A DNA stretch of 64,000 nucleotides, from contig CAWCVL010000009.1 of assembly GCA_963798985.1 (NCBI GenBank), positions 248,001 to 312,000 on the forward strand, read 5' to 3'. The DNA is from JACCTU01 sp963798985 (lineage in GTDB: Bacteria; Actinomycetota; Thermoleophilia; Gaiellales; Gaiellaceae). The position numbers and the translations under genes are program-made. The notes below the pieces were generated by a model. It did not search any database, was not told the origin of the DNA, and saw only the letters and a program-made list of their open reading frames with translations. Below are positions 35,937 to 45,339 of this stretch, piece by piece (positions within the stretch are counted from its first letter, which is position 1; every line of letters begins with the position of its first letter).

Positions 35937-35959
35937 AGCCGGCGCAGTTCCCCGGCTCA
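35937..35959 (-). terminator. Hairpin terminator between asparaginase and rpoD
   Basis: Seven-base arms GAGCCGG (35937-35943) and CCGGCTC (35953-35959) with a nine-base loop; on the minus strand the stem is followed by TTT. It lies between the asparaginase stop and the rpoD start, so it can end the upstream transcript, with the rpoD promoter beyond or overlapping. A GCCTATAGGC palindrome close to 35920 may be part of that promoter. Confidence 0.5.
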
Positions 35960-36013
35960 CCCTCTCAAGGGCCGGATGTTACACCGGTTCTTCACGAATC
36001 GGTAGAGGTTCTC

Positions 36014-36904
36014 TTACAACACGTTCACGACTTCTCCGACGTGTTCTCCGTGCGCGTTCAGGACCGGCACGCGGGCGAATTCGTCGGGCAGTTCCAGGCC
36101 GAGCCGGCCGAAGAACACGTGCAGGGCGGGTCGCATTGCGCGGAGGCTGCCGTCCTCGACCTTGAGCGCGACCCCGAGCCCGTCCGGGCCTGCCGCGCAC
36201 CCCAGCCCCTCGGCGCCGCCCTTCGCGATCCAGCCCGGAAGCGCCAGCATCAGGTCGGTGTCGGCTTGGCCGGCGCCGCCGACGAGCTCAGGGTGTGTGG
36301 TCATGGCCTCGACGATGCGCGAGGCGCCGGAGAGGACGCGCAGCGTGGCGAACGCCTCGGCCGCTCGTTCGAGCGGGAGCGCGAACGTGACGATGCCGCA
36401 GCCGTCGACACCCGTCGGCATCGAGTCCTCGTCGACGCCGGCCGCCTCCGCGTGAGCCTTGGCCCCGGCGCGCTGCACGCGGTGCGCTGCGTGGCGGTAG
36501 CCCTCTGAGCGCCACCCCCGGGCGCGGCAGAGGGCGAGCATCCCGGCGTGCTTCCCGGAGCAGTTGTGGTGGAGCGGGTCCGGCGGCCTGCCCTCCTGGA
36601 CCCCGCACTCGAGCTCCCGCTCCCGGGCCGGCGCCTTCGCGAGCAGGCGGCGGACCGCCTCGAGCTGCGCGGGCTCGGCGCGGTGGGACGCGCACGCGAT
36701 CGCGACGTCGCGCGGGTCGAGGTCGTCGCGGGCGCGGACGAGCGGGAGGGCCAGGATCGGCTTCGACGACGAGCGGAGGAACGAGACGAGCTCCCCGTCT
36801 CCCGCCTGCTCGACCACGACCCCGTCACGCCAGGCGACCGCATGCACTCGGTGCCGGGCCTCGACGACCGAGCCGCGACGCACCACGACTTCGATCGGGC
36901 CCAT
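36014..36904 (-). CDS. L-asparaginase II (ThaI/asparaginase_II type)
   Basis: A 296-residue enzyme of the asparaginase II family (PF06089), which hydrolyses asparagine and is unrelated to AnsA. Blocks: VVVRRGSVVEARHRVHAVAW, FLRSSSKPILALPLV (active-site SSSK), HNCSGKHAGMLALCRARGW, DGCGIVTFALPLERAAEAF and HPELVGGAGQADTDLM. The frame is intact. It is divergent from the ArsR gene with about 75 bases between. It sits with transport genes handling amino acids, but no direct link is seen. Confidence 0.9.
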   Translation of the reverse strand: MGPIEVVVRRGSVVEARHRVHAVAWRDGVVVEQAGDGELVSFLRSSSKPILALPLVRARDDLDPRDVAIACASHRAEPAQLEAVRRLLAKAPARERELECGVQEGRPPDPLHHNCSGKHAGMLALCRARGWRSEGYRHAAHRVQRAGAKAHAEAAGVDEDSMPTGVDGCGIVTFALPLERAAEAFATLRVLSGASRIVEAMTTHPELVGGAGQADTDLMLALPGWIAKGGAEGLGCAAGPDGLGVALKVEDGSLRAMRPALHVFFGRLGLELPDEFARVPVLNAHGEHVGEVVNVL

Positions 36905-36980
36905 TGACGGAACCCTACTGCGGCGCTAATGTCCGGCGATCGTCGAACGTCCGGCCATTCCCGACTATTCGCTCGAGGAC

Positions 36981-37533
36981 GTGCTCGAGGTCCGCTCGCA
37001 GGAGCAGCTGCACGCCGTGGCCGATCCGACGCGCCGTCGCATCCTCTCACTCCTGCGTGAGCGCGCGGCGTCGACGACCGAGCTCGCCGAGGCGCTCGGA
37101 CAGCCCAAGGGGACTGCCGGGCACCACGTCAAGGTGCTCGAGGAGGCGAAGCTGATCCGCGTCGTGCGCACGCGCAAGGTGCGCGCGATGACCGAGAGCT
37201 ACTACGGCCGGCTCGCACGCCTGTACCGGATCGTGGCGGACGAGGCCGAGCCCTACGACCCCGCGGGGATCGGAGGCGATGATGCTTCGCCAGGCCGCGG
37301 ACGAGGTCGCGCCGGACGCAGGCCAGGACGACGACCCGTCGAGCCTCGTCGTCGTGCACGCCAGGGTGTCGAACAGAGACGCGCGCCGATTCGCGCAGCG
37401 CCTCGAGGAGCTCGCGAGCGACTTCCAGTCGTACGACGACGAAGACGGGCGCGTGTTCGGGTTCGTCACAGGCGTCTACGCGACCGACCTGCGCGACCTG
37501 CCGAAGAAGAAGAAAGGAGCCAAGAAGCGGTGA
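36981..37533 (+). CDS. ArsR-type winged-helix regulator (one frameshift)
   Basis: A winged helix-turn-helix regulator: LHAVADPTRRRILSLLRERA, TTELAEALGQPKGTAGHHVKVLEEAKLI, then a wing and a TESYYGRLARLYRIV dimerisation part. An indel near 37277 shifts the frame and the C-terminal half (VVVHARVSNRDARRFAQRLEEL, ending KKKKGAKKR) is read to TGA 37531-37533. GTG 36981 is the first start in frame, but related proteins carry about 15 more residues (the upstream codons read IPDYSLEDV), so the true start may lie near 36930. It overlaps the MFS gene (GTGA) and probably represses it. Confidence 0.85.
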
Positions 37534-38855
37534 GAGCGTTCTGGCCCTCGGGCGGCCTCTGGCGGCACCCCGACTTCCTGAAGCTGTGGTCGGCCGAGAC
37601 GATCAGCGTGTTCGGCACGCAGGTGTCGCAGCTCGCGTTGCCGTTCGTCGCGATCGTGGTCTTGGACGCGAGCCCATTCGCGGTCGCTGCGCTCGGGACC
37701 GTCGAGTTCCTGCCGTTCCTGCTCTTCACGCTGCCCGCCGGCGTCTGGGTCGACCGTCTGCCCCGTCGCGCGATCTTGATCGTCGCCGACTACGGCCGTG
37801 CGGCGCTCCTGCTTCACAGTCCCGATCGCGTACGCGTTCGACGCGTTGACGCTCGGACAGCTCTACGTCGTCGGGTTCCTGGTCGGGACCTTCACCGTCT
37901 TCTTCGACGTCGCGTACCAGTCGTATCTCCCATCCCTCGTCGAACGCGGGCAGATCGTCGAAGGCAACTCGAAGCTCGTGGCCAGCCAGACGACGGCGCA
38001 GATCGCCGGCCCGGGCGTGGCCGGCGGACTCATCGGCCTGATCACGGCGCCGTACGCGGTGCTCGTCGACGCGATCAGCTTCCTCGCGTCCGGCGCGTTC
38101 CTGACCGCGATCCGAAAGCAGGAAGAGAAGCCCGCCGTCCCGGAGGGCGGCAAGCCGCGGATGCGCACCGAGCTCTGGGAGGGGCTGCAGTACGTCGTCC
38201 GGCACCCGCTGCTGCGACCACAGGCGATCTGCACGGGCACCTCCAACTTCTTTTCGAACGTGATGTTCTCGATCTTCCTCGTGTACGCAGTCCGCACGCT
38301 CGACCTCTCGGCTGCGGAGATCGGGATCATCTTCACGCTCGGCAGTCTCGGCGGTCTGCTCGGGGCGCTGGTGTCGCAGCGGGTGTCGAAGCGCTTCGGC
38401 GTGGGGCGCACCACGATCGCGATGACGTTCATCTTCGGCACCGCCGGCTTCCTCGTGCCCCTCGCGCCAGTGGACTTCCCGTACCCGTTCCTGATCGCAG
38501 GGTTACTGGTCTCCTCGTTCGCGATCGTCGTCTACAACATCACGCAGGTCAGCCTGCGCCAGGCGATCGCGCCCAGCGGATTCAGGGCCGCATGAACTCG
38601 GTCATGCGCTTCCTCGTCTGGGGGACGATTCCGCTCGGATCGCTGACGGGCGGCGTCCTGGCCTCGACGATCGGGCTGCGGCCGACACTGTTCGTCGGCG
38701 CCGCCGGAGGGCTCCTCTCAACGCTTCCGATCCTTCTCTCCCGCGCGCAGCGCACGCTCGTCGAGTTCCCGGGGCCGGACGAGCCCGAGGTCAGTGACGT
38801 CGGGCCCGGCGACATCGCCACGGTCCCGTCTGCTCCCATAGCACCAGATGCCTGA
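37530..38855 (+). CDS. MFS transporter (two frameshifts)
   Basis: A 12-helix exporter of the enterobactin/multidrug type. From GTG 37530, inside the ArsR stop and preceded by AAAGGAG, come LWSAETISVFGTQVSQLALPF, FLLFTLPAGVWVDRLPRRA and further helices. Indels near 37812 and 38585 shift the frame; the pieces YVVGFLVGTFTVFFDVAYQS, the central loop and FFSNVMFSIFLVYAVR, IGIIFTLGSLGGLLGAL, and the last helices (VMRFLVWGTIPLGSLTGG) are in order. The PERIQGRMNSVMR block near 38585 is typical. About 440 residues. Coupled translation with ArsR suggests a ligand-induced efflux unit. Confidence 0.88.
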   Translation: MRAFWPSGGLWRHPDFLKLWSAETISVFGTQVSQLALPFVAIVVLDASPFAVAALGTVEFLPFLLFTLPAGVWVDRLPRRAILIVADYGRAALLLHSPDRVRVRRVDARTALRRRVPGRDLHRLLRRRVPVVSPIPRRTRADRRRQLEARGQPDDGADRRPGRGRRTHRPDHGAVRGARRRDQLPRVRRVPDRDPKAGREARRPGGRQAADAHRALGGAAVRRPAPAAATTGDLHGHLQLLFERDVLDLPRVRSPHARPLGCGDRDHLHARQSRRSARGAGVAAGVEALRRGAHHDRDDVHLRHRRLPRAPRASGLPVPVPDRRVTGLLVRDRRLQHHAGQPAPGDRAQRIQGRMNSVMRFLVWGTIPLGSLTGGVLASTIGLRPTLFVGAAGGLLSTLPILLSRAQRTLVEFPGPDEPEVSDVGPGDIATVPSAPIAPDA

Positions 38856-39675
38856 GCTGCCCGAGATGGAGGCGTGGCGGCGCCAGCTGAACGACCCCGT
38901 CTCTGCGTTCCCGATCGAGAAGGCCGGGCCGGCGCACGTCGCGACTTTGAAGACGTTCGACCCACCGCTCGCGACGCTCGACGGACGGCGGCTCGCCGGC
39001 GCCGAGCGGCGAGCGAAGCGCCTCCTCTTTCCGACGGAGGACGGTGAGCTCGTGCTGCTCGTGCACCTGATGACAGCGGGACGGCTTCGCTACCTGCTCG
39101 CCCGTGAGAAAGGACCGAAGGTGCCCGCGTTCCAGCTCGTCTTCGAAGGCGGTGCGCGACTCGTCCTCACGGAAGCCGGCTCGAAGAAGCGCGCCGGCGT
39201 GTGGCTGCTGACGCCGGAGCAGGCCGAGGCGGAGCTCGCGCACCTCGGCCCGGAAGCGCTCGGGCTCGGCGCCGACCGGCTGGCCGAGATCTGCGCGGCG
39301 GAGTCACGACGGCTGCACTCGCTCCTGCGCGACCAGAAGCTGATCGCCGGCATCGGCCGCGCGTGGGCGAACGAGATCCTCCACGAGGCGAAGCTCTCGC
39401 CGTACGCGCTCGCTCCCGACCTCTCACGCGAGGAGGTCGAGCGCCTGGCGACGGCGATCGACAGCGAGCTCGCGCGCGGGCTCGCGCTTCGCGAGCAGGG
39501 CGCGAAGGACGACAAGACCTATCGCGTGCACAAGAAACTCGGCCAGCCGTGCGACGTGTGCGCGACGCCGATCGCGCAGGTCGACTTCGAGGAGCACACG
39601 ATCTTCTACTGCCCGCAGTGCCAGACCGGCGGACGCGTCCTCAAGGACCGCCGGTTGTCGCGTCTCCTTCGCTAG
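38848..39675 (+). CDS. Fpg/Nei family DNA glycosylase-AP lyase
   Basis: A 275-residue base-excision repair enzyme. The N-terminus is MPELPEMEAW, with the catalytic Pro2 and Glu3 pair typical of Fpg. H2TH elements are seen near DQKLIAGIGRAWANEIL, and the C-terminal zinc finger has four cysteines (QPCDVCATPIAQVDF and IFYCPQCQTGGRVL). It removes oxidised purines or pyrimidines. Whether it is Fpg or Nei cannot be fixed. It overlaps the MFS gene end by 8 bp and converges on the small helical protein, overlapping it by 35 bp. Confidence 0.9.
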   Translation: MPELPEMEAWRRQLNDPVSAFPIEKAGPAHVATLKTFDPPLATLDGRRLAGAERRAKRLLFPTEDGELVLLVHLMTAGRLRYLLAREKGPKVPAFQLVFEGGARLVLTEAGSKKRAGVWLLTPEQAEAELAHLGPEALGLGADRLAEICAAESRRLHSLLRDQKLIAGIGRAWANEILHEAKLSPYALAPDLSREEVERLATAIDSELARGLALREQGAKDDKTYRVHKKLGQPCDVCATPIAQVDFEEHTIFYCPQCQTGGRVLKDRRLSRLLR

Positions 39676-39883
39676 CGCGCTCCTCTTCCCAGGCCTCGAC
39701 GAGCGAGAGGACATGTCGGCGCTGCGCGTCGGAGAAGTCCGGCATCTGCTCGACGAGCCTGCGCGCTTCCGCCGGGTCGTCGTTCTGCACCGCGGCCTCG
39801 AGGTGCTCACGCAGCGCGACAGGCTGACGGAGTTGCCGCCGGAGCCACCGGAGCAGGCTGACCCGAGACGCCGAGACCGGCAC
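39641..39883 (-). CDS. Small helical protein (80 aa) coupled to a degenerate kinase
   Basis: No family recognised. GTG 39883 shares one base with the stop of the preceding kinase gene (TAGTG), so translation is likely coupled. The 80-residue chain is charged and helical (LLRWLRRQLRQPVALREHLEAAV, DFSDAQRRHVLSLVEAWEEE), like a compact helical bundle or an adaptor. The 3' end lies in the convergent glycosylase gene, so an ending further upstream is possible only if an indel is present. Moderate doubt remains. Confidence 0.45.
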   Translation of the reverse strand: MPVSASRVSLLRWLRRQLRQPVALREHLEAAVQNDDPAEARRLVEQMPDFSDAQRRHVLSLVEAWEEERASEGDATTGGP

Positions 39884-40462
39884 TAGGCGGGCAGGCGGAC
39901 GAGCAGGCGGCCGCCATCGAGCTCGACGGTCCCGCCGATCGCGCGCGACGACGCGCAGCGCGATCAGCGCACCGAGGTCGCGCGCCTCCTGGCCGAGCAG
40001 GATCGGCGCTGCGGCTTCGGTGATCGGCGCGATCGCGACCTCCGACCCGGCGACCGCAACGTCGAGCTCCTGCAGACCGCCGTGTCGCAGGGCGCAGCGC
40101 GCCAGCTGCCGGAGCGCGGTCTCGGCGGCGTCGCGGTCGACGCGGACGGGCGCGCCGCTGCCCTCTGCGCGTGCTCCCTCGACCGCGCCGGCCGCGTTCC
40201 GCGCGAGCTCGAGCGAGTCGACCTCCTGGACGTTCGGCTCCCAGCGTCCGCTCTCGATCCGCGCGACGAGGGCGACTTCCTCGAGCAACTCGGCGAGCTG
40301 GTCGCTCGCCGCGACCATCATCTGCACGTACTTGTCGGCGGGGTCGCCGAGCGGCGTGCGCTGGAGCGTGCGGGCGAAGCCCGACACGGTCGCGAGCGGC
40401 GTGCGCAGGTCGTGGACGGCGAGCGAGACCAGCCGTGCGAACGTATCCTCAGTCGAAGCCAT
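39883..40462 (-). CDS. Minimal, degenerate histidine kinase-like protein (one frameshift)
   Basis: About 193 residues. HisKA is clear at the very N-terminus: LVSLAVHDLRTPLATVSGFA, with the phosphoacceptor His17. The following ATPase domain is short and weak: the N-box reads ALRQLARCALRHGG, lacking the usual Asn, and no DxGxG loop is visible; the last strands (DLGALIALRVVARAIGGTVEL, after an indel near 39945) match the G2-box region. No sensor or membrane part is present. It may bind a response regulator or another kinase rather than use ATP. Its ATG (40462) overlaps the divergent folE2 start (CATG). Confidence 0.65.
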
Positions 40463-41435
40463 GGACGGCAGTAAGAACCTTCTCACACCGGACCTGCAGG
40501 CCTCCTCGCCGGAGGTTCGGATCGGCCTGTCGCGCGCCGGAGTGACGCGCGTCCAGAAGGCGATTCGGCTGCGGTTCGGCGGCGTGGAGAAGCTCATCCC
40601 GGCCGAGATCGACTGCACCGTCGACCTCGACCCGGCGCAGAAGGGCGTTCACATGTCGCGCTTCCCCGAGCTCTTCGAGGAGGCGATCGACGAGGTCGTG
40701 ATCGGCGAGTCGTTCCTCGTCGAGGAGCTGGCCGAGCACATCGCGCAGCACATCGTCGAGCGGCAGCGCGCCGGCCGCGCCGAGGTGCGCATCGTCACGC
40801 GGTATCCGCGGGAGCGCAGGACGCCCGTGACCGGGCTCCCGACGCAGGAGCTGATCACGCTGATCGGGATCGCCGCGGCGACCGAGCGCGGCACGCGCCG
40901 GGTCGTCGGGGTCGAGGCGCCGGGGATCAACGCCTGCCCTTGCGCGCAGGGGCTCGTCCGCGGACGGGCGTCGGAGCGACTCTCGGAGGCCGGCTTCGAC
41001 GAGGGCGACGTCGAGCGGATCCTCGAGCTCGTACCACTCGCGACGCACAACCAGCGCGGTCTCGGGACGCTCTACGTCGGGACGCAAGCGACCGTGAACG
41101 CGGAGCAGCTCGCAAACGTCGTGGAGGGATCGATGAGCGCGCCGGTGTACGCGCTGTTGAAGCGCCCGGACGAGCTGTTCGTCGTCGAGCACGCGCACCT
41201 GCAGCCGCGCTTCGTCGAGGACTCCGTCCGCTTCTCGCTCGCAGGCGCACTCGAGCGCTACCCCGCGCTCGACGACGGCGACTTCCTGCTCGCGCGCCAG
41301 GTCAACTTCGAGACGATCCACGACCACGACGTCCTCGCGGAGCGCTACGGCACCGTCGGGGAACTGCGGGCGGAGCTCGAGTCCGGCGAGCCCGCGCCGC
41401 GCCACACCGAGCTGCGCGACTGGCTCGCGGGCTAG
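40461..41435 (+). CDS. folE2: GTP cyclohydrolase FolE2/MptA type
   Basis: A 324-residue metal-dependent GTP cyclohydrolase of the FolE2/MptA family, which makes dihydroneopterin triphosphate (or its cyclic phosphate in MptA) for folate/pterin synthesis. The signature INACPCAQGLVRGRA carries the catalytic metal-binding Cys; other blocks are SRFPELFEEAIDEVV, FETIHDHDVLAERYG and RFVEDSVRFSLAGALE. The CPCAQ form is nearer archaeal MptA. The frame is intact. The ATG at 40461 overlaps the divergent kinase start, leaving no 5' leader for a promoter, so the transcript may be leaderless with its promoter inside the opposite gene. Confidence 0.9.
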   Translation: MDGSKNLLTPDLQASSPEVRIGLSRAGVTRVQKAIRLRFGGVEKLIPAEIDCTVDLDPAQKGVHMSRFPELFEEAIDEVVIGESFLVEELAEHIAQHIVERQRAGRAEVRIVTRYPRERRTPVTGLPTQELITLIGIAAATERGTRRVVGVEAPGINACPCAQGLVRGRASERLSEAGFDEGDVERILELVPLATHNQRGLGTLYVGTQATVNAEQLANVVEGSMSAPVYALLKRPDELFVVEHAHLQPRFVEDSVRFSLAGALERYPALDDGDFLLARQVNFETIHDHDVLAERYGTVGELRAELESGEPAPRHTELRDWLAG

Positions 41436-41470
41436 ACCTCGATCTGGGACAGTGTCACGCTGCGCGTGGC

Positions 41471-43044
41471 ATGGCTGACTTGCCGAGCGGAGCGGTCACC
41501 TTTCTCTTCACCGACATCGAAGGGTCGACCGTCTCGTCAAGCTGCTAAGGGAGCGTTACGGCGAGGTCTTGCAAGAGCACCAACGGCTGCTGCGGGCGGC
41601 ATTCGTCGCGCACGGAGGTCACGAGGTCGACACTCAGGGCGACTCCTTCTTCGTCGCCTTCGCGAGCGCACGAGACGCGCTGCTCGCGGCCGTCGAGGGG
41701 CAACTCGCACTGTCGTCTCATCGCTGGCCTGAGGGCGTGCAGGTCAAGGTGCGGATGGGACTGCACACCGGACAAGTTGTGGCTTCGGGCGACCGCTACA
41801 CGGGCCTCGCAGTCCATCGCGCCGCGCGAATCGGCGCGGCCGGGCACGGCGGGCAAGTCCTGGTGTCCCAGGCGACGCAAACGTTGCTCGAGGACGAGGA
41901 GGAGGACCTACACGTCTCCCTGCGTGACCTTGGCAAGCAGCAGCTGAAGGGCCTCGATCGCGCGGTCCGCGTGTACCAGGCCGAGGCCGATGGTCTGCCT
42001 GACGAGTTCCCGTCCCTTCGCCACGACGCGGAGCCGGCGCCCGCCGCAGCGGGGGCGATCCAGCCGGCGGTCTGGCGGCGGCCCAGGGTCCTCGCCGCCG
42101 CGGCGATCATCCTCGCCGTGTTCGCGGCAGCAGCCGTTCTGGCGACGCGAGACTCCCCTGAAGGTCTTCCCGGCATCAGCGTAAACGCCGTGGGAGTCAT
42201 CGATCCGGCGACGAATCGGATCGTGGCCGAGATTCCTGTCGGGATCCGTCCGGGGCCGATCGCAGCCGGCGCCGGCTCGGTCTGGGTCGGAAACCTTCAG
42301 GACCGCACGTTGACGCGGATCGATACCGAGCAGCGTTCAGTCGCCGCGACCATCACGCTCGAGAGTCGAACCCCGACGGGAGTCGCCGTGGGCGCGGGTG
42401 CGGTCTGGGTCGCGCACGGCCTGCGTGGTCAGCTCTCCCGCGTCGATCTCCAGTTCGACCAGGTCACGAACACGATCGACATCGCGGGCCAGGGATCAGC
42501 CGTCCGCGGCGGCAGTGTCGCAGTCGGCCTTGACTCGGTGTGGGTCGTGTTCGGCGACTCAACGCTCGCGAACGTCGACCCGACATCCGTAGCCGTGTCC
42601 GAGTCGGGCTTCGCAGGCGCAACTCCAACCGGGATCGTCGTAGCCGGCGGCGCCGTCTGGGTGGCCAACTTCGGAGAGGCGACGGCTCAGCTCTTCAGCC
42701 CGACCACCTTTCCGGAAGGCCCGATCCGGACGATCACCGTGGGCCTCGCTCCAGCCGCCATCGCTGCGGGCGAAGGAGCGATCTGGGTCGCAAGTAGCGG
42801 CGGCGACGCCGTCAGCCGCATCGACCCCGGGACGAGTTCAGCAGTCACCATTCCCGTCGGCGCAGTTCCGGCAGCGGTCGCGGTGGGCGAGGGTGCGGTG
42901 TGGGTCGCGAACTCGAAGGAGGGAACTGTCTCGCGAGTCGATCCGACGACAAACGAGGTCGTCGAGACGATCGAGCTCGGCAACGCCCCGTCCGGGATTG
43001 CCGTCGCCGCCGGCTTCATCTGGGTGACGGTCCAGGCGCCGTAA
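41471..43044 (+). CDS. Class III nucleotide cyclase fused to a membrane anchor and beta-propeller (one frameshift)
   Basis: About 523 residues. The cyclase domain starts at ATG 41471 (VTFLFTDIEGST with the first metal Asp); a lost base near 41529 shifts the frame, then HGGHEVDTQGDSFFVAFASA has the second metal Asp, and GLAVHRAARIGAAGHGGQ takes the place of the usual VNRAAR block, with His for the Asn. After a membrane helix (VLAAAAIILAVFAAAAVLAT) the C-terminal half is about eight repeated strands with GxGAVWVAN-type blocks, a YVTN/NHL-like propeller expected outside the cell. So an external sensor domain probably controls an internal cyclase. The ordering (cyclase first, propeller last) is unusual. 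Confidence 0.85.
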
Positions 43045-43047
43045 CCG

Positions 43048-44653
43048 CTACTTGAGACAGACGGCGGTGAGGTCGAGCGAGGGGCGCAGCACGACGCAGC
43101 CGACGCGCTCCGAGACGAGCGTGGTCTCGTTGAAGAAGCTGACCGCGGCGAGCGGCGCAGCGTCACGGGCGAGCCGGATGTCGAGCTCTGCGTACGCGCG
43201 ATAGCGCTCCTGGCCTCGAAGGCGGCCCGCTTGCCGCATCAGGCGGTTGTACGTCGGCGAGTTGAACCTCGAGTAATTCGCCTCCGACCGGCCGTCGAGT
43301 AGGACATTGATGTACGCGTACGGGTCCAGGTAGTCGCGCCCCACAGGAAGAGCGCCAGGTCCCAGCGCTCCCCTTCGGCCCGAAGCCGCCCTGCGAAACT
43401 GACCGGAGGGACAGCCACCACCTCGACATCGAGGTCGATCGTCGCGAGTTGCTGCTTGACGATCTGCGCCCCCGCGAGAGCAGTTTGGATGTTCTGGACG
43501 TACATGACTGCCTTTCCGTCCCGTGTGTTTCCGCGGGCGAGCTCTCTGGCTCTGGAGAGGTTCGCCCGTTCGAGCGGGTAGATCTTCGCGTCCCGGACTC
43601 CGGGCAGGCCGGGAGGCAGGTACTGGTCGGTCAGACGGCGGGAGAGCGAGCTGGGAGTCACGGGCGCGCGCCCACGCTCGTCGATCGAGGGAGAAGTTCA
43701 CGGCCCGCCTGAGCCGCGGGTTCTCCCGAAAGAGCGGACGCGATGTGTTCAAGGCGACCGCCTGCAGCGTGAACCCAGGCTTGACGAAGAACCGCGACCG
43801 ATTGACTCCGTACTTCGCGGCCAGCCCCCGGCCGGGCTCGAAGGAGACACTCGCGGCCACGCGGGCCCCAATCGGCAGCGCCCGCTCCACCCGGTCGAGG
43901 ACTTCCTGCGGCGATGTCGCCCGGAGATCGGCGTGGAAGCCGTCGACGTGGTGCGGCCGCTTGCCACCGTAGAAGCGGTTACGCCGAAGCACGACCCGTT
44001 CGCCGGGCCGGTACTCGGAGACGAAGTATGGACCTGCTGCCGGGAACGCGCGGACGCCCTCGGGATCGGCCGGGAGCGTGGGCGGCACGGCGCAGAAGAA
44101 GGGCATCGTCGTCCGCGCGGCGAAGTCGGGGATCGGGCGCGTGAACCGCACGATGAGGCGGTTTCCTGCGCCACGACGCCCGCGGCCGACCGAGCCCTCC
44201 CGCCTGGACGTCGGTCGCTCCGGCGATATCCCGCGTGTACTGGCAGCGCAGGGGACTAACTCCGGGCGCGAGCGTGCGGTTGATCGCGCGGGCGAACGCG
44301 CTCGCCCGCACCGGCGTGCCGTCGCTGAAGCGAAAGCCGCTGCGGAGCGTGAACGTGTGCGTCTTGGCGTCGCGCGAGACCTTCGGGAAAGCCGCCGCCA
44401 CCTCGGGCTGAAGGCGGAGCCCCTCGGGCGGCGGCTTGTCGGGATACGCCATGAGTCGCGCGCACGTCGTGTCCAGCAGGGCCCAGCCCGCGAACGAGTA
44501 CGAGAGCGCTGGGTCGATGTAGTCGAGGCCCTGGGTGCTGACCCGGAAGACTCCCCCCTCGCGGACCTCTGCTCGCGGCGTGCCGCCGGCAGACCCGACA
44601 ACCACGGCGCCGAGCACCGACACCATCGCGCAGAAACGAAGCTGCCTACGCAT
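43048..44653 (-). CDS. Peptide/nickel ABC transporter substrate-binding protein, SBP_bac_5 (several frameshifts)
   Basis: A family 5 binding protein of about 530 residues. From ATG 44653 a signal peptide (MVSVLGAVVVGSAGG) is followed by VSTQGLDYIDPALSYSF, LQPEVAAAFPKVSRDAKTHT and FRFSDGTPVRASAFARAIN (the family FxDGxP block). Indels near 44195, 43660, 43370 and a few others shift the frame; GGKRPHHVDGFHADLR, LNTSRPLFRENPRLRRAVNF and LVSERVGCVVLRPSL complete the chain to TAG 43050-43048. No permease genes adjoin it here, so it could be an orphan sensor/binding protein. Confidence 0.75.
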
Positions 44654-44737
44654 CGACCTCCTGCCCGCCGTATAGCACGTTCTGCAGACCGAGTCAAGGA
44701 ATCCCCGGCGCGGCCGGGCGGCCGCTCCGCGCTCGAT

Positions 44738-45339
44738 CTAGCGCTTGAACATCGCCGCGAGCTGCACCTTCGGCTCGCGGTGCGCGAACAGGCGCTTGAT
44801 GTTCTCGCGGTGCAGGAAGACGATCGCGCGGCGGCAAGGAAGGTCACGATCCGCACCGGCCACGTCTCGGCGAGCGCGAACGCGAACACCGGCAGCGAGA
44901 GCGCCGCCGCAATCGACGCCACCGACACGTAGCGCGCGACGACGAACGTCACGAGCCAAACGATGAGCGCACCGATCGCGACGAGCGGCGCGAGCGCGAT
45001 CATCATCCCGCCCGTCGTCGCCACCGCCTTGCCTCCCTTCTCGAACTTCAAGAAGACGGGTCGCGCGTGCCCGACCATCGCAGCGAACCCCGCGAGCACG
45101 GCGGCGACGTCGTCGACGAGCAGCGACGCGATCAACACGGGCACGAACCCTTTCGCGACGTCGACGAGAATCGTCGGAACACCGAGCTTCCACCCCATCG
45201 CCCGCCAGACGTTCGTCGCCCCGATCGAGTGCGAGCCCACGCGGCGAATGTCGATCCCGCGGAAGATCCGCACGAGCCAGTAGCCCGTCGGGATCGACCC
45301 GGCGAGGTAGCCGCCGAGCACGGCGGCGAGGTAGCTCAC
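44738..45339 (-). CDS. plsY: Glycerol-3-phosphate acyltransferase PlsY (one frameshift)
   Basis: Membrane enzyme that acylates glycerol 3-phosphate from acyl-phosphate, the first step of phospholipid synthesis. The family motifs are LAGSIPTGYWLVRIFRGIDI, GSHSIGATNVWRAMG and FLKFEKGGKAVATTGGMM (the GKG/GGKAVAT block). An indel near 44833 shifts the frame, and the end (FLHRENIKRLFAHREPKV) is read to 44738. GTG 45339 sits inside the stop of the divergent-paralogue SOD gene. Five helices, normal length of about 200. Confidence 0.9.
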
